A stretch of DNA of 64,000 nt from Maridesulfovibrio zosterae DSM 11974. GTDB taxonomy: Bacteria > Desulfobacterota > Desulfovibrionia > Desulfovibrionales > Desulfovibrionaceae. The translations under genes and the position numbers were made by a program. A model generated the notes under the pieces. It ran no database searches. It had not been told where the DNA came from and was given only the letters and a program-made list of their open reading frames with translations. Shown here piece after piece: positions 18,493 to 26,651 of this stretch; the first letter of the stretch is position 1, and each line of letters opens with the position of its first letter. The stretch is taken from contig NZ_AUDC01000016.1 of NCBI RefSeq assembly GCF_000425265.1, forward strand, positions 62,001-126,000. The letters are read 5' to 3'.

Positions 18493-19128
18493 TTAGATAG
18501 GCTGATTCGGGTAAAGAACCTCGCCAATTGTTTTTTCACGAGACGTATTTTTTTTACTGTCCACGTATGAATCTTCTGAAAGACGCATACCCACATTGTA
18601 AAAAGCTTTGACGATTTCAGGATGACAGCTGAAACCGGATGCCCGGATCATTTCCGCAAGTTCAGGCGAAGCGAAAGTCTGTAAAGCTTTATTGGCAACG
18701 CCCATATTCTGACGATAATTTTTTCCCTGCCAGCCCGGTAGTGATCTGGTCTGTTTTTCCCATGCATCAGTTTGAATCTGATGCTCCTGCATTCGCCCTT
18801 CTTCAAGACTGTTATTAAAGTCCACAAGCTTCTGGGCAAGCTGTCCCGATATACCGTTTTCATGAGCAAAATTTCTAAACTGCTGATCAATGTAGGGATC
18901 AATTCCGGGCTGCCCGTAATCAATCTCATACGCTTCGGGAGCATGCGGGACAGGAGTTTCAACAAGCTTGTCAGCTTCCTGAAAACGTTTATCCTCATCA
19001 TTTACTTGCTCATCTGCACCGTTTAAATAATCATCTCCGCCCAGAACAGCAGGAGTCTCATCAGCTTTGAAATCAGCCTGCTTCCCCTCGCCGTCCGGCT
19101 GCTGATTTTGCCCTGCAAAATCACTCAT
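18493..19128 (-). CDS. Capsid assembly scaffolding-like protein
   Basis: 211 residues with an acidic, disordered N terminus (about 1-65), a middle part YEIDYGQPGIDPYIDQQFRNFAHENG, and a helical C terminus. This acidic/helical layout immediately before the major capsid gene is typical of podoviral scaffolds. Its start overlaps the end of the preceding gene by 8 bases. Confidence 0.7.
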   Translation of the reverse strand: MSDFAGQNQQPDGEGKQADFKADETPAVLGGDDYLNGADEQVNDEDKRFQEADKLVETPVPHAPEAYEIDYGQPGIDPYIDQQFRNFAHENGISGQLAQKLVDFNNSLEEGRMQEHQIQTDAWEKQTRSLPGWQGKNYRQNMGVANKALQTFASPELAEMIRASGFSCHPEIVKAFYNVGMRLSEDSYVDSKKNTSREKTIGEVLYPNQPI

Positions 19129-19459
19129 TTTTCATTTCCTCCTCATTTCTTAATTTTTCAGCCCGTTCACGGATTATTGAAAGATAAATATCTTCATCCG
19201 CCATAATGACTGCCGATAAGACATTCTCAACCACAAAATCATGTACCGCCACATTACGGTAAATATCAGTTTCTTTTGAAAAAAGAGGTGCGTTAACGCC
19301 GCCCTGCTCCAGCAGAAATGTAAAGATTCTTTTACCATGCGCACTGCCGAATGTTTTGCGCACATCAGAAAGAAACTGCTCAGCCTCTCTGCGCTGCTCT
19401 TCCTTTATATCTTTCGCTTCCTGCTGCTCTTCCTCCAGAAAACCGGAGTCCAATATCAT
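19121..19459 (-). CDS. First gene of the left virion block, unknown
   Basis: 112 residues, highly charged and helical (EEEQQEAKDIKEEQRREAEQ), no membrane segment. ATG with GGAGG 9 bases upstream. It is the first gene after palindrome P3, with an unusually long untranslated stretch of about 170 bases between them. In an unbroken late operon it would lie between portal and scaffold. Confidence 0.6.
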   Translation of the reverse strand: MILDSGFLEEEQQEAKDIKEEQRREAEQFLSDVRKTFGSAHGKRIFTFLLEQGGVNAPLFSKETDIYRNVAVHDFVVENVLSAVIMADEDIYLSIIRERAEKLRNEEEMKNE

Positions 19460-19630
19460 TTACTAAAAGACCTCCATACTCGTAAGATTGTGCTGAAATT
19501 TCCTGACAACAAAGCCAACTACAATTTTTACGAAAACCAGAACCGGAGAGCTGATCTCTACGAATCAACGTCATATTCAGCACATCCAAAGTGTCTCTCG
19601 CTTCCGACAAAATGAATAATAGTAGGCAGC

Positions 19631-19660
19631 CCGGACCTCAGTCAGACAAGTCAGGTCCGG
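19631..19660. promoter_or_regulatory. Palindrome P3, at the head of the left virion block
   Basis: Outer arms CCGGACCT and AGGTCCGG match the other elements; the inner part is less regular. Only about 17 bases separate it from the hlyIII terminator on its right, so any promoter of the block must overlap or lie left of the palindrome. Confidence 0.7.
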
Positions 19661-19672
19661 CATATGCTTTTT

Positions 19673-19709
19673 TAAAAAAAAGCCCCCCATTTTTAAAATG
19701 GGGGGCTTT
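19673..19709 (-). terminator. Terminator of the hemolysin III gene
   Basis: An AAAGCCCCCCAT / ATGGGGGGCTTT hairpin has a T run on the minus strand, 36 bases after the hlyIII stop. It sets the right border of the left virion block. Confidence 0.85.
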
Positions 19710-19745
19710 AAAGCAATGCAATATGAATTTTATTTTTTAATATAT

Positions 19746-20402
19746 CTACCAGCCCAGCCGGGTGATGTACTCATACATTACCCAGAAGTGACAAAAACTT
19801 CCCGCCATAACAAATACATGAAAAATCTCATGAAAACCGAAAACGTTAGGCCACGGATCAGGTTTTTTAACAGCATAAATTATAGCTCCTATGGAATACA
19901 TAACACCCCCCATAAGCAACCATAATAAAGCTCCGGTCTGCAAAGCCTGAACCAACGGATAGACACCAATTATAACCAACCAGCCCATTGCGAGATAGAA
20001 TCCGGTAGACAGCCAGCGCGGCGCATGCAGCCAGAACATTTTGGAGATAATGCCTGCCAGAGCCATAGTCCAGATTGCTGCAAAAAGTGACCAGCCCCAT
20101 CCCCCCTTCAGCGCAATGAGGCAGATAGGGGTATAGGTAGCAGCTATGTATATGTAGATCATTGAGTGATCAAATTTACGCAGATTAAGTGTACCTCGTT
20201 CAGAAAGAGGCAGCCAGTGGTAAAGTGTGCTGGCAAGATAGAGCAGAATCATGCCGCCGCCGAAAACTGAAAAAGTGACTACGTGCATTACCTTAACAGG
20301 ATTAAGGGAAGCAGCAAGAAGCATCACCAGCCCCGCAATTGCCAGACAAAAACCAATAAAATGAGTCAGTCCGCTCATAGGATCTTTTACGTATTGCAGC
20401 AT
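19746..20402 (-). CDS. Hemolysin III / PAQR family membrane protein
   Basis: 218 residues with seven hydrophobic segments and the family residues ASTLYHW, FDHSMIYI and a C-terminal HEIFHVFVMAGSFCHF; these Ser/His/Asp residues form a metal site in PAQR proteins. It is an inner-membrane protein of uncertain biochemical role; the haemolysin name is historical. ATG with AGGTGG upstream. It is the first host gene after the virion block and has its own terminator. Confidence 0.88.
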   Translation of the reverse strand: MLQYVKDPMSGLTHFIGFCLAIAGLVMLLAASLNPVKVMHVVTFSVFGGGMILLYLASTLYHWLPLSERGTLNLRKFDHSMIYIYIAATYTPICLIALKGGWGWSLFAAIWTMALAGIISKMFWLHAPRWLSTGFYLAMGWLVIIGVYPLVQALQTGALLWLLMGGVMYSIGAIIYAVKKPDPWPNVFGFHEIFHVFVMAGSFCHFWVMYEYITRLGW

Positions 20403-20592
20403 GGCAAACCACCTGTTGTATTTAGTGCGCTATCGCGCTTTAGCAAATAATTTCGCATCCGCCAGCACGGATTACGACGCCCACACAGCATTCCCGACCA
20501 TATCCATAATTATCTACTAATATAGGTATGCAAGAAGTGGACGCAATTTTACATATTAAACGTTCGTTTAAATACATTCAGTTAAATATACA

Positions 20593-20628
20593 CAAAAAAA
20601 GTCCGTAACACCAGTTGGTGTTACGGAC
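20593..20628 (-). terminator. Terminator of thiC
   Basis: A perfect 12-base stem GTCCGTAACACC / GGTGTTACGGAC with a 4-base loop and a T run on the minus strand, about 46 bases after the thiC stop. Confidence 0.9.
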
Positions 20629-20674
20629 CGTAATTTATATTTCAGTACAGAATCTTATGGAATAAAATGCAGGT

Positions 20675-21940
20675 TTACTCAGAAAGCATGCGAACTGCGC
20701 AAAATTTTCCGCACATAGCGCATTCTTTTTCGTCTTTGTGATCTTTTCTGCGTTTACAAGCAAGGGCCGGGTCAATTGCAAGTTCAGCAATACGATCCCA
20801 ATCAAGATCCATGCGGGCTTTTGAAATATCTCTGTCACGCTGGACAGCATCAGCACGTCCAAGTCCTACTTCACCGCACTGCGCAGCAACGAGTGAAGCT
20901 TTAACACCGTTCCATACATCATCAATTTCAGGCAAGGTCAGGTGTTCTGCTGGAGTAAGGTAGCAGAGAAAGTCAACGCCATTCATAACTGCGATGGCAC
21001 CGCCGATTGCACCGGCAATATGATCATAACCGGGAGCAGAGTCAGTTACCAGAGGTCCAAGAACGTAGAGAGGAGCATTGTATGTTGCAGCCTTGATTCC
21101 GCGAATCTGTGCTTCAACGAGATTCATGGGAACGTGACCGGGGCCTTCAATCATGGCCTGTACGCCGTATTCACGGGCACGTTTTGCAAGCTTACCAAGT
21201 ACGAGGACTTCTTCCCACTGTGCAGCATCACCGGCATCAGCACCGGCACCTGGGCGCAGGCCGTCACCGAGACTGAGTGTCACGTTGTGCTTGAGGCAGA
21301 CTTCAAGAATTCTGTCATAGTTTGTAAGAAGAGGATTCTCTGCATCATGGTCACGCATCCAGCGAGCCAGAATTGAACCACCGCGGGAAACAATACCCAG
21401 CAGACGGTCTCCGCCAAGAGCCCAGTCAGCTCCACGACGGGTCAGTCCACAATGCAGAGTCATAAAATCAACGCCCTGCTCAGCTTCTTTCTCAATTTCT
21501 TTGAGAAGTTCATCAAAAGAAAAACCTGCTGGATCTTCATCACGCGCTACATACTGCTGAGCCATTGCATAAATAGGCACAGTACCGAGCGGAAGCGGGC
21601 ACTGGGTAAGCATGTCTTTTCTGATACCGTCGAGATCACCGTCAGTTGAAAGATCCATGACAGCATGAGCACCGGCTTTCCATGCGGCGTCCAGCTTTTT
21701 CATTTCTTTTTCACGATCACTCTTGAAAGGAGAGGTTCCTATGTTAGCATTAACCTTAACTTTAGCGGGCTGCCCGATAAGAGTGGGTGTAACATCTTTA
21801 TGATTCGGGTTTCCGAGAAGAACCATAGTCCCGTTTTCGATACCCTGAATTATTGTTTCTTTGGAGAGTCCTTCACTCTTACAAAGTTCATCAATGCTGG
21901 AATCAAATATACTTTTTAGAGCTTTATTTTTTGAAAACAT
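20675..21940 (-). CDS. thiC: Phosphomethylpyrimidine synthase ThiC
   Basis: Radical-SAM enzyme turning aminoimidazole ribotide into the hydroxymethylpyrimidine of thiamine. 421 residues from the ATG at 21940 (AAAGGAAA upstream); a frame open to 22090 adds 50 non-conserved residues and is rejected. The motifs EGPGHVPMN and the C-terminal cluster CAMCGKFCAVR (CxxCxxxxC, binds 4Fe-4S) are intact. It is the short form that lacks the N-terminal extension of E. coli ThiC. It stands alone; no other thi gene is nearby and no TPP riboswitch is visible upstream. Confidence 0.94.
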   Translation of the reverse strand: MFSKNKALKSIFDSSIDELCKSEGLSKETIIQGIENGTMVLLGNPNHKDVTPTLIGQPAKVKVNANIGTSPFKSDREKEMKKLDAAWKAGAHAVMDLSTDGDLDGIRKDMLTQCPLPLGTVPIYAMAQQYVARDEDPAGFSFDELLKEIEKEAEQGVDFMTLHCGLTRRGADWALGGDRLLGIVSRGGSILARWMRDHDAENPLLTNYDRILEVCLKHNVTLSLGDGLRPGAGADAGDAAQWEEVLVLGKLAKRAREYGVQAMIEGPGHVPMNLVEAQIRGIKAATYNAPLYVLGPLVTDSAPGYDHIAGAIGGAIAVMNGVDFLCYLTPAEHLTLPEIDDVWNGVKASLVAAQCGEVGLGRADAVQRDRDISKARMDLDWDRIAELAIDPALACKRRKDHKDEKECAMCGKFCAVRMLSE

Positions 21941-22266
21941 ATAATTTCCTTTAACTTTTATTGAGCTTGTGCATTTTCGTATTATCAATGGAGTCTGTAC
22001 AACAAAAGTCTTTAACTCAATTTCCCGATAGGGACAATGCCACATTTCACATAAATAACAGAATAAAAGTATTCTTACAGATAAAAGCATACCAATAATA
22101 ACTTACACACTTACCTTAAATATCTGGCTAATTTTTTTTATTTCACAATTTTTTCATGGAAAATTAAGCAAATACAAAGACATGTTTGCATTTGAGCTAA
22201 AATTCACGTAAATCGTCAGGTCATTATTTTTGCGATATATACAATATTTCAAGGGGGAAATTTAAA
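21941..22266. other. Divergent intergenic region, thiC / nhaC
   Basis: 326 AT-rich bases that must carry both promoters. I looked for the conserved TPP-aptamer segments (CTGAGA and the pyrophosphate-sensor loop) on the thiC-proximal minus strand and did not see them. No clear inverted repeat or small gene was found. Confidence 0.5.
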
Positions 22267-23973
22267 ATGCGTATCTGGAGAGGATTATTTTTACTGATAA
22301 TCTCAGTTTTATTATTTAGTCAGCCGGCTTTTGCAGCTGATTCAAGTCTAGGCATTACCAATGCTGCAAAATTCGGCTTACTCACTCTTATTCCACCGCT
22401 GGTAGCAATTGTACTTGCTTTCATTACAAAGAACGTCGTTCTATCACTGCTGCTCGGTGTTTTTTCCGGTTCTTTCATGCTGGAGCTTAAAGGTTTCAAC
22501 ATCTATAATGCATTTGTTGACGGATTTCTCAGACTTTCATCAGAAATTCTGAACTCGCTTGCTGATCCGTGGAATGCAGGTATCATACTGCAATGTCTGG
22601 CCATCGGCGGACTTATTGCACTTGTATCAAAAATGGGCGGAGCCAAAGCTATTGCCGATTCTCTGGCTAAAAAAGCTCAAAGCCCCAGAAGTTCACAGTT
22701 TGTCACATGGGTACTCGGCCTTCTTATTTTTTTCGATGACTACGCAAACTCCCTGACAGTCGGTCCTATCATGCGTCCTGTTACTGATAGAATGAAAGTT
22801 TCCCGCGAAAAGCTCGCTTTTATTATTGATGCTACTGCTGCGCCCATTGCAGGCATCGCACTTATTTCTACATGGGTAGCCTACGAAGTAGGTCTTATCC
22901 GTGACGGCCTTCAGGGTATCGGCTACACAATGAACGCATACGGCGTTTTTGTTGAGACCATCCCCTACAGATTCTACAATATCCTTATTCTTGTTTTCAT
23001 TCTTGCAACAATCTGGTTCATGCGTGAATTCGGGCCTATGTACACAGCTGAACAACGCGCACGCACGACAGGAAAACTCCTTAGCGATACAGCAAAACCG
23101 ATGGTTGCTGAAGAAGCAACAGAACTTGAGCCGGTTGAAGGTATTGAGCCAAGCATCTGGTATGCAATTATTCCCATCGGAACTCTGATTGTCGCAGCTT
23201 TTCTAGGATTCTACTTCAATGGATATCACGCCATCATGGCCGGTAGCGATGCTGCAAACAAGGCTATTTTCGAAGGCAGTCCCATGAGCTTCACAGCCAT
23301 CCGTCTGGCATTCGGTTCTTCTGATGCTTCTGTTGTTCTTTTTCAGGCAGCACTTGTTGCAGGAATTGTAGCTCTTGCTATCGCTATAGGTAAAAAGATT
23401 CTTAAAGTAGACGATGCAATAGGTACCTGGGTGCAGGGTGTAAAATCTTTAAACATCACCGCAGTTATTCTGCTGCTGGCATGGTCTCTGTCAGGAATTA
23501 TCAAAGAACTGGGAACTGCAACATATCTGGTCAGTGTCCTTTCCGACACCATTCCGCCCTTCCTGCTGCCTTCCATTATTTTCATGATGGGATCAGTTAT
23601 ATCATTTGCAACAGGAACATCATACGGAACCATGGGAATACTTATGCCTCTGTGTATCCCGCTGGCATTCGCACTCGTCCCTGAACAGGGTTTTGTCATC
23701 CTGAACATCGGTGCAGTACTGACCGGTGCTATTTTCGGAGACCATTGCTCCCCTATTTCAGATACAACTATTCTGTCATCCATGGGGTCGGCATGTGACC
23801 ACATCGACCATACCAGAACCCAGCTTTTCTACGCTGTACCAGTGGCAATTATTTCCATCGTTTTCGGCTACATTCCTGCCGGACTTGGAATGCCGTCTAT
23901 CATCGTTCTTCCAGTTGGTATTCTGGCAGTACTTGCAACTGTCCGCTTCATTGGTAAGCCCGTATCCAATTAG
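22267..23973 (+). CDS. NhaC family Na+/H+ antiporter
   Basis: 568 residues with a cleavable-type signal sequence (LLFSQPAFAADSS) followed by about 12 membrane segments. Family motifs FFDDYANSLTVGPIMRP, FIIDATAAPIAGI and GTSYGTMGILMPLCIP are present. NhaC-type carriers exchange sodium for protons; relatives can carry organic acids or amino acids, so the substrate is not certain. A strong AAGGGGG site precedes the ATG and a terminator follows. Monocistronic. Confidence 0.85.
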   Translation: MRIWRGLFLLIISVLLFSQPAFAADSSLGITNAAKFGLLTLIPPLVAIVLAFITKNVVLSLLLGVFSGSFMLELKGFNIYNAFVDGFLRLSSEILNSLADPWNAGIILQCLAIGGLIALVSKMGGAKAIADSLAKKAQSPRSSQFVTWVLGLLIFFDDYANSLTVGPIMRPVTDRMKVSREKLAFIIDATAAPIAGIALISTWVAYEVGLIRDGLQGIGYTMNAYGVFVETIPYRFYNILILVFILATIWFMREFGPMYTAEQRARTTGKLLSDTAKPMVAEEATELEPVEGIEPSIWYAIIPIGTLIVAAFLGFYFNGYHAIMAGSDAANKAIFEGSPMSFTAIRLAFGSSDASVVLFQAALVAGIVALAIAIGKKILKVDDAIGTWVQGVKSLNITAVILLLAWSLSGIIKELGTATYLVSVLSDTIPPFLLPSIIFMMGSVISFATGTSYGTMGILMPLCIPLAFALVPEQGFVILNIGAVLTGAIFGDHCSPISDTTILSSMGSACDHIDHTRTQLFYAVPVAIISIVFGYIPAGLGMPSIIVLPVGILAVLATVRFIGKPVSN

Positions 23974-24000
23974 CCTCCTTCTGAATAAAAAAGCAAAAAA

Positions 24001-24035
24001 GCCCGTTGACTATACTGATGTCAACGGGCTTATTT
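24001..24035 (+). terminator. Terminator of the nhaC-type gene
   Basis: A GCCCGTTGAC / GTCAACGGGC stem followed by TTATTT on the plus strand; A residues on the left flank. Confidence 0.8.
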
Positions 24036-24481
24036 AATGTCTTTTCTCTATTAAAATAACAAATATTGCTATTTCAGATCGTTATTTAGATAAGTAAAGA
24101 CTAAAGGGAAATTATTGCTGATCACTGAACAGCAAATATTTAGAGATCTTATTTTTTAAGCTGAATTAACCCGCCTCACATATTACCTATTATTCTATAA
24201 TACATATCATCAGATACATAAATATTCATATAACTTAGCAGTTAAAATATAATTTTATCTATTTTTATATTTAAAAATATATGTAAATCTAATTTTATTA
24301 ATATATTTATAATATTTATCACAAAAACTTCAAGAAATATTATTTTATCTTGATTATAATTAGAATGTCGTGATACTTAATATAACAAATAATAAAGCTG
24401 CAGACATATGCAGTTAAAACACGGCTGCTTAACTTTAGTAACACTAAATAAGCTGCTACAACACTTAACCAGGAGTATGAG
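24036..24481. other. Very AT-rich intergenic island
   Basis: About 445 bases, most of it strikingly AT-rich (especially 24190-24360), with many short ATAT/TAAT runs and no convincing gene. It is the leader of the orphan gene at 24482. Such composition is typical of horizontally acquired or H-NS-type silenced DNA, but no repeats or integrase were seen. Confidence 0.5.
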
Positions 24482-25333
24482 ATGACTGTGCAAGCTAAGT
24501 TCGACCAATGGCTGGAAAACCCTCAACTTATAACAATGGAAAAGGGACTGACTGACGCTGCTTTCATGTTTTATATTCCGGAGTCAGGGGACAGCAACGT
24601 TTCAGGACAAAACTCAACAGCAACAGGGTCAAATGCTCAAAAAGAGTCAGCTCAAGGAAAAGAGCTAGATGAGGCTATAGGTAAAGGCGATGAGGAAGCA
24701 ATAGTAAGATTGCTTACTAATTCAACTGGTAATGCAGTCTCCAGCATATTGGGTCTGGCCCAAAGCAGGACAGACTGGAATCCTCTAGACCCGAATAATG
24801 ATAAAAATGCTGAAGGATTTCAAAATTTTATCAAAAGCATCTTAAAGGTTCCTTTTTTTAATGTGACTCAGTCAGAAAGAACCACTGTTCACTATGAAGA
24901 GACTAACTATAACGACCTCATTGATAAAGTGGTAGATCTTTATGACGGTATTACTAAATCCGACATACCGCTCATCAAAAATAGTATTGTGAATCTGGCT
25001 AAAGCCTGCACCAGCCGTGTAAATACCAAAAATACCAAAACTCTATTCGTCCAAAATACGATGAATGCAACCGGTACTGATATTGTAGTTGGAATACAGC
25101 AGACATTCATGATGATGGAACGCAGCCATGAGAGCCACAAAGGAGCACCTAAGGATCAATACAAAACTGAGATAACTGTTAATGTTATGGAGTTGACCTT
25201 TAAGGGCTCAATCTGGAACAAAGATGCAGCAAAGAAACTCGCTGCAAAATTTGTTAAGAGCTGGGATGACTGGTTAGATGGAACAACAACACCTCCAGAA
25301 AAAAAGGCTGCTGCAATCAAATATTGTTTATAA
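24482..25333 (+). CDS. Orphan protein of unknown function
   Basis: 283 residues; I recognise no family. No signal peptide or membrane segment. There is a low-complexity Ser/Asn/Gly/Gln-rich stretch (about 38-60), mixed helical regions, and a notably hydrophilic C-terminal third with KTEITVNVMELTFKGSIW. ATG with AGGAG upstream. It lies behind an AT-rich island, is flanked by unrelated genes and is followed by a long hairpin, all consistent with an acquired single-gene unit. An effector or toxin is possible but nothing in the sequence proves it. Confidence 0.65.
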   Translation: MTVQAKFDQWLENPQLITMEKGLTDAAFMFYIPESGDSNVSGQNSTATGSNAQKESAQGKELDEAIGKGDEEAIVRLLTNSTGNAVSSILGLAQSRTDWNPLDPNNDKNAEGFQNFIKSILKVPFFNVTQSERTTVHYEETNYNDLIDKVVDLYDGITKSDIPLIKNSIVNLAKACTSRVNTKNTKTLFVQNTMNATGTDIVVGIQQTFMMMERSHESHKGAPKDQYKTEITVNVMELTFKGSIWNKDAAKKLAAKFVKSWDDWLDGTTTPPEKKAAAIKYCL

Positions 25334-25376
25334 AAAAATACACGCTGGACGATAATAATCGTTCATAGTTAAATCA

Positions 25377-25450
25377 GGTTGTGCCCCTTTACATGGTGTT
25401 TCTACAAAAAAGATGCCGTGTCGGGGCACAACCAATCAGGTTGATTTTTT
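25377..25450. terminator. Long hairpin after the orphan gene, probably its terminator
   Basis: A stem GGTTGTGCCCC / GGGGCACAACC continues inward as ACATGG / CCGTGT (one G-T pair) around a roughly 20-base loop, then GATTTTTT follows on the plus strand. It is unusually long for a terminator and could be a structured RNA end. Confidence 0.6.
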
Positions 25451-25501
25451 AATTCGTATTAACCGAAAGTAATCTAAACTAAAAAAAACCTCACATTTGC
25501 C

Positions 25502-26353
25502 TTATTCACTCAAAAGATTGGTTTCAAGACTTTCTATAAGAAATTCGGGAATACTTATTAATTGCACTTTTCCATCAGCTACATTTTTTAAAGAAGAATA
25601 GCAGAAATTACACGGACACAGTATTTTTTCTATTCCCATTTTCTCTGCTTTCTCAATAATCTTTTCCGGGGCAACTTTGCAGCACATTTTAGAGGGCAGA
25701 TCAATAATCTCGACTCCTTCTATCTGACCTAAACTACTGCGATATCTGCCCCAGTCCAGTTCAACACCCTGATACTGACTTTTGAAAAAGGTATGACACC
25801 CTTCAAAATAACCTATCTTAGTTGCAGGAATCTTAATTTTAAGTTTCTCTAATTCATCGAGAATAAGATCAACTATGTAAACATGCTGATCAGCGTTATC
25901 CCTAAATGAATTATTTGCAGAGTGAACACATCCAATGCAGCAGTACACCAGCCTGTCTGCTCCCTTTTCTATGGAAAGATTTATATTGCCTTGATTAAAT
26001 TCTTTACAGACTTCTACAAGATCTTCAGAAGTCTGCATAGCAAATGGAAAACCACAACACTGCTCATTATCAAGGTAGGTATAATCAATATTTAACAAAT
26101 CTAAAAGATGCACATAGTCACGCAAAAGAAAAGGTGTTGTGAAAGGTCTATAACATCCAAATATTATACAATTTTCAGCATTATCCTTTGGCTTTGGAAT
26201 TCCGTGGGCAGCAAGTACTCCAGCCCTTAGAACCTGACTTACGCCATGATTTCCATATTTCTTAATCGTTTCAACCTGTTCATCAATATCCCGTCCACAA
26301 GAGAGATAATCAGCCGTCTTACTCCACGCCTGCAACTTATTTGTCTTGGGCAT
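25502..26353 (-). CDS. CCG-domain (heterodisulfide reductase subunit B-like) protein
   Basis: 283 residues with two cysteine-rich repeats: NEQCCGFPF with YCCIGCVHSAN, and SKMCCKVAP with CPCNFCYS. This is the CCG (DUF224) pattern of HdrB, GlpC and related redox proteins, where paired motifs hold a non-cubane 4Fe-4S cluster. There is no N-terminal ferredoxin domain, so it should work with a partner not seen nearby. I take the ATG at 26353 rather than the adjacent GTG, with GAGGA upstream. In the second repeat the usual CCG is CCK, a deviation that may change cluster binding. Confidence 0.75.
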   Translation of the reverse strand: MPKTNKLQAWSKTADYLSCGRDIDEQVETIKKYGNHGVSQVLRAGVLAAHGIPKPKDNAENCIIFGCYRPFTTPFLLRDYVHLLDLLNIDYTYLDNEQCCGFPFAMQTSEDLVEVCKEFNQGNINLSIEKGADRLVYCCIGCVHSANNSFRDNADQHVYIVDLILDELEKLKIKIPATKIGYFEGCHTFFKSQYQGVELDWGRYRSSLGQIEGVEIIDLPSKMCCKVAPEKIIEKAEKMGIEKILCPCNFCYSSLKNVADGKVQLISIPEFLIESLETNLLSE

Positions 26354-26560
26354 CACTATTTCCTCGCTTCAAGTTATAAAAATATGCTCGTTGTCTATAC
26401 ACACATATAAACCGTAACTCTTCTTAACTGACTAAGGCTACTATCCTGCCCTATCAAGTACGTCCTCAATAAATAGTATGAAGTTATCCGAAAGCTTTCT
26501 GTATACTGTCCCAAAATGAATTCGAAAAACTTACTGGATTTATGAACATGAGATTGTTTA

Positions 26561-26630
26561 AAAAAGAAACCCCGCTTTTAAAAAACGGGGATAGAATGTA
26601 AATTAAAAGGACGGAATTTTCCGCCCTTTT
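26561..26630 (-). terminator. Two tandem terminator-like hairpins
   Basis: The first hairpin (26570-26590, CCCCG / CGGGG) has a T run on the minus strand. The second (26605-26630, AAAAGGACGG / CCGCCCTTTT, one mismatch) is symmetrical. Both lie just after the chemoreceptor stop and would end its transcript. Confidence 0.75.
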
Positions 26631-26651
26631 TTCATATATAACTTAACAGAT

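Noticed and set aside
19380-19610. 76-residue minus-strand frame in the leader of the left virion block
   Set aside because: TTG start with no ribosome site and overlaps the well-supported gene at 19121-19459; the leader is more likely untranslated.
21941-22266. Possible TPP riboswitch upstream of thiC
   Set aside because: None of the conserved aptamer segments could be found by eye on the correct strand.
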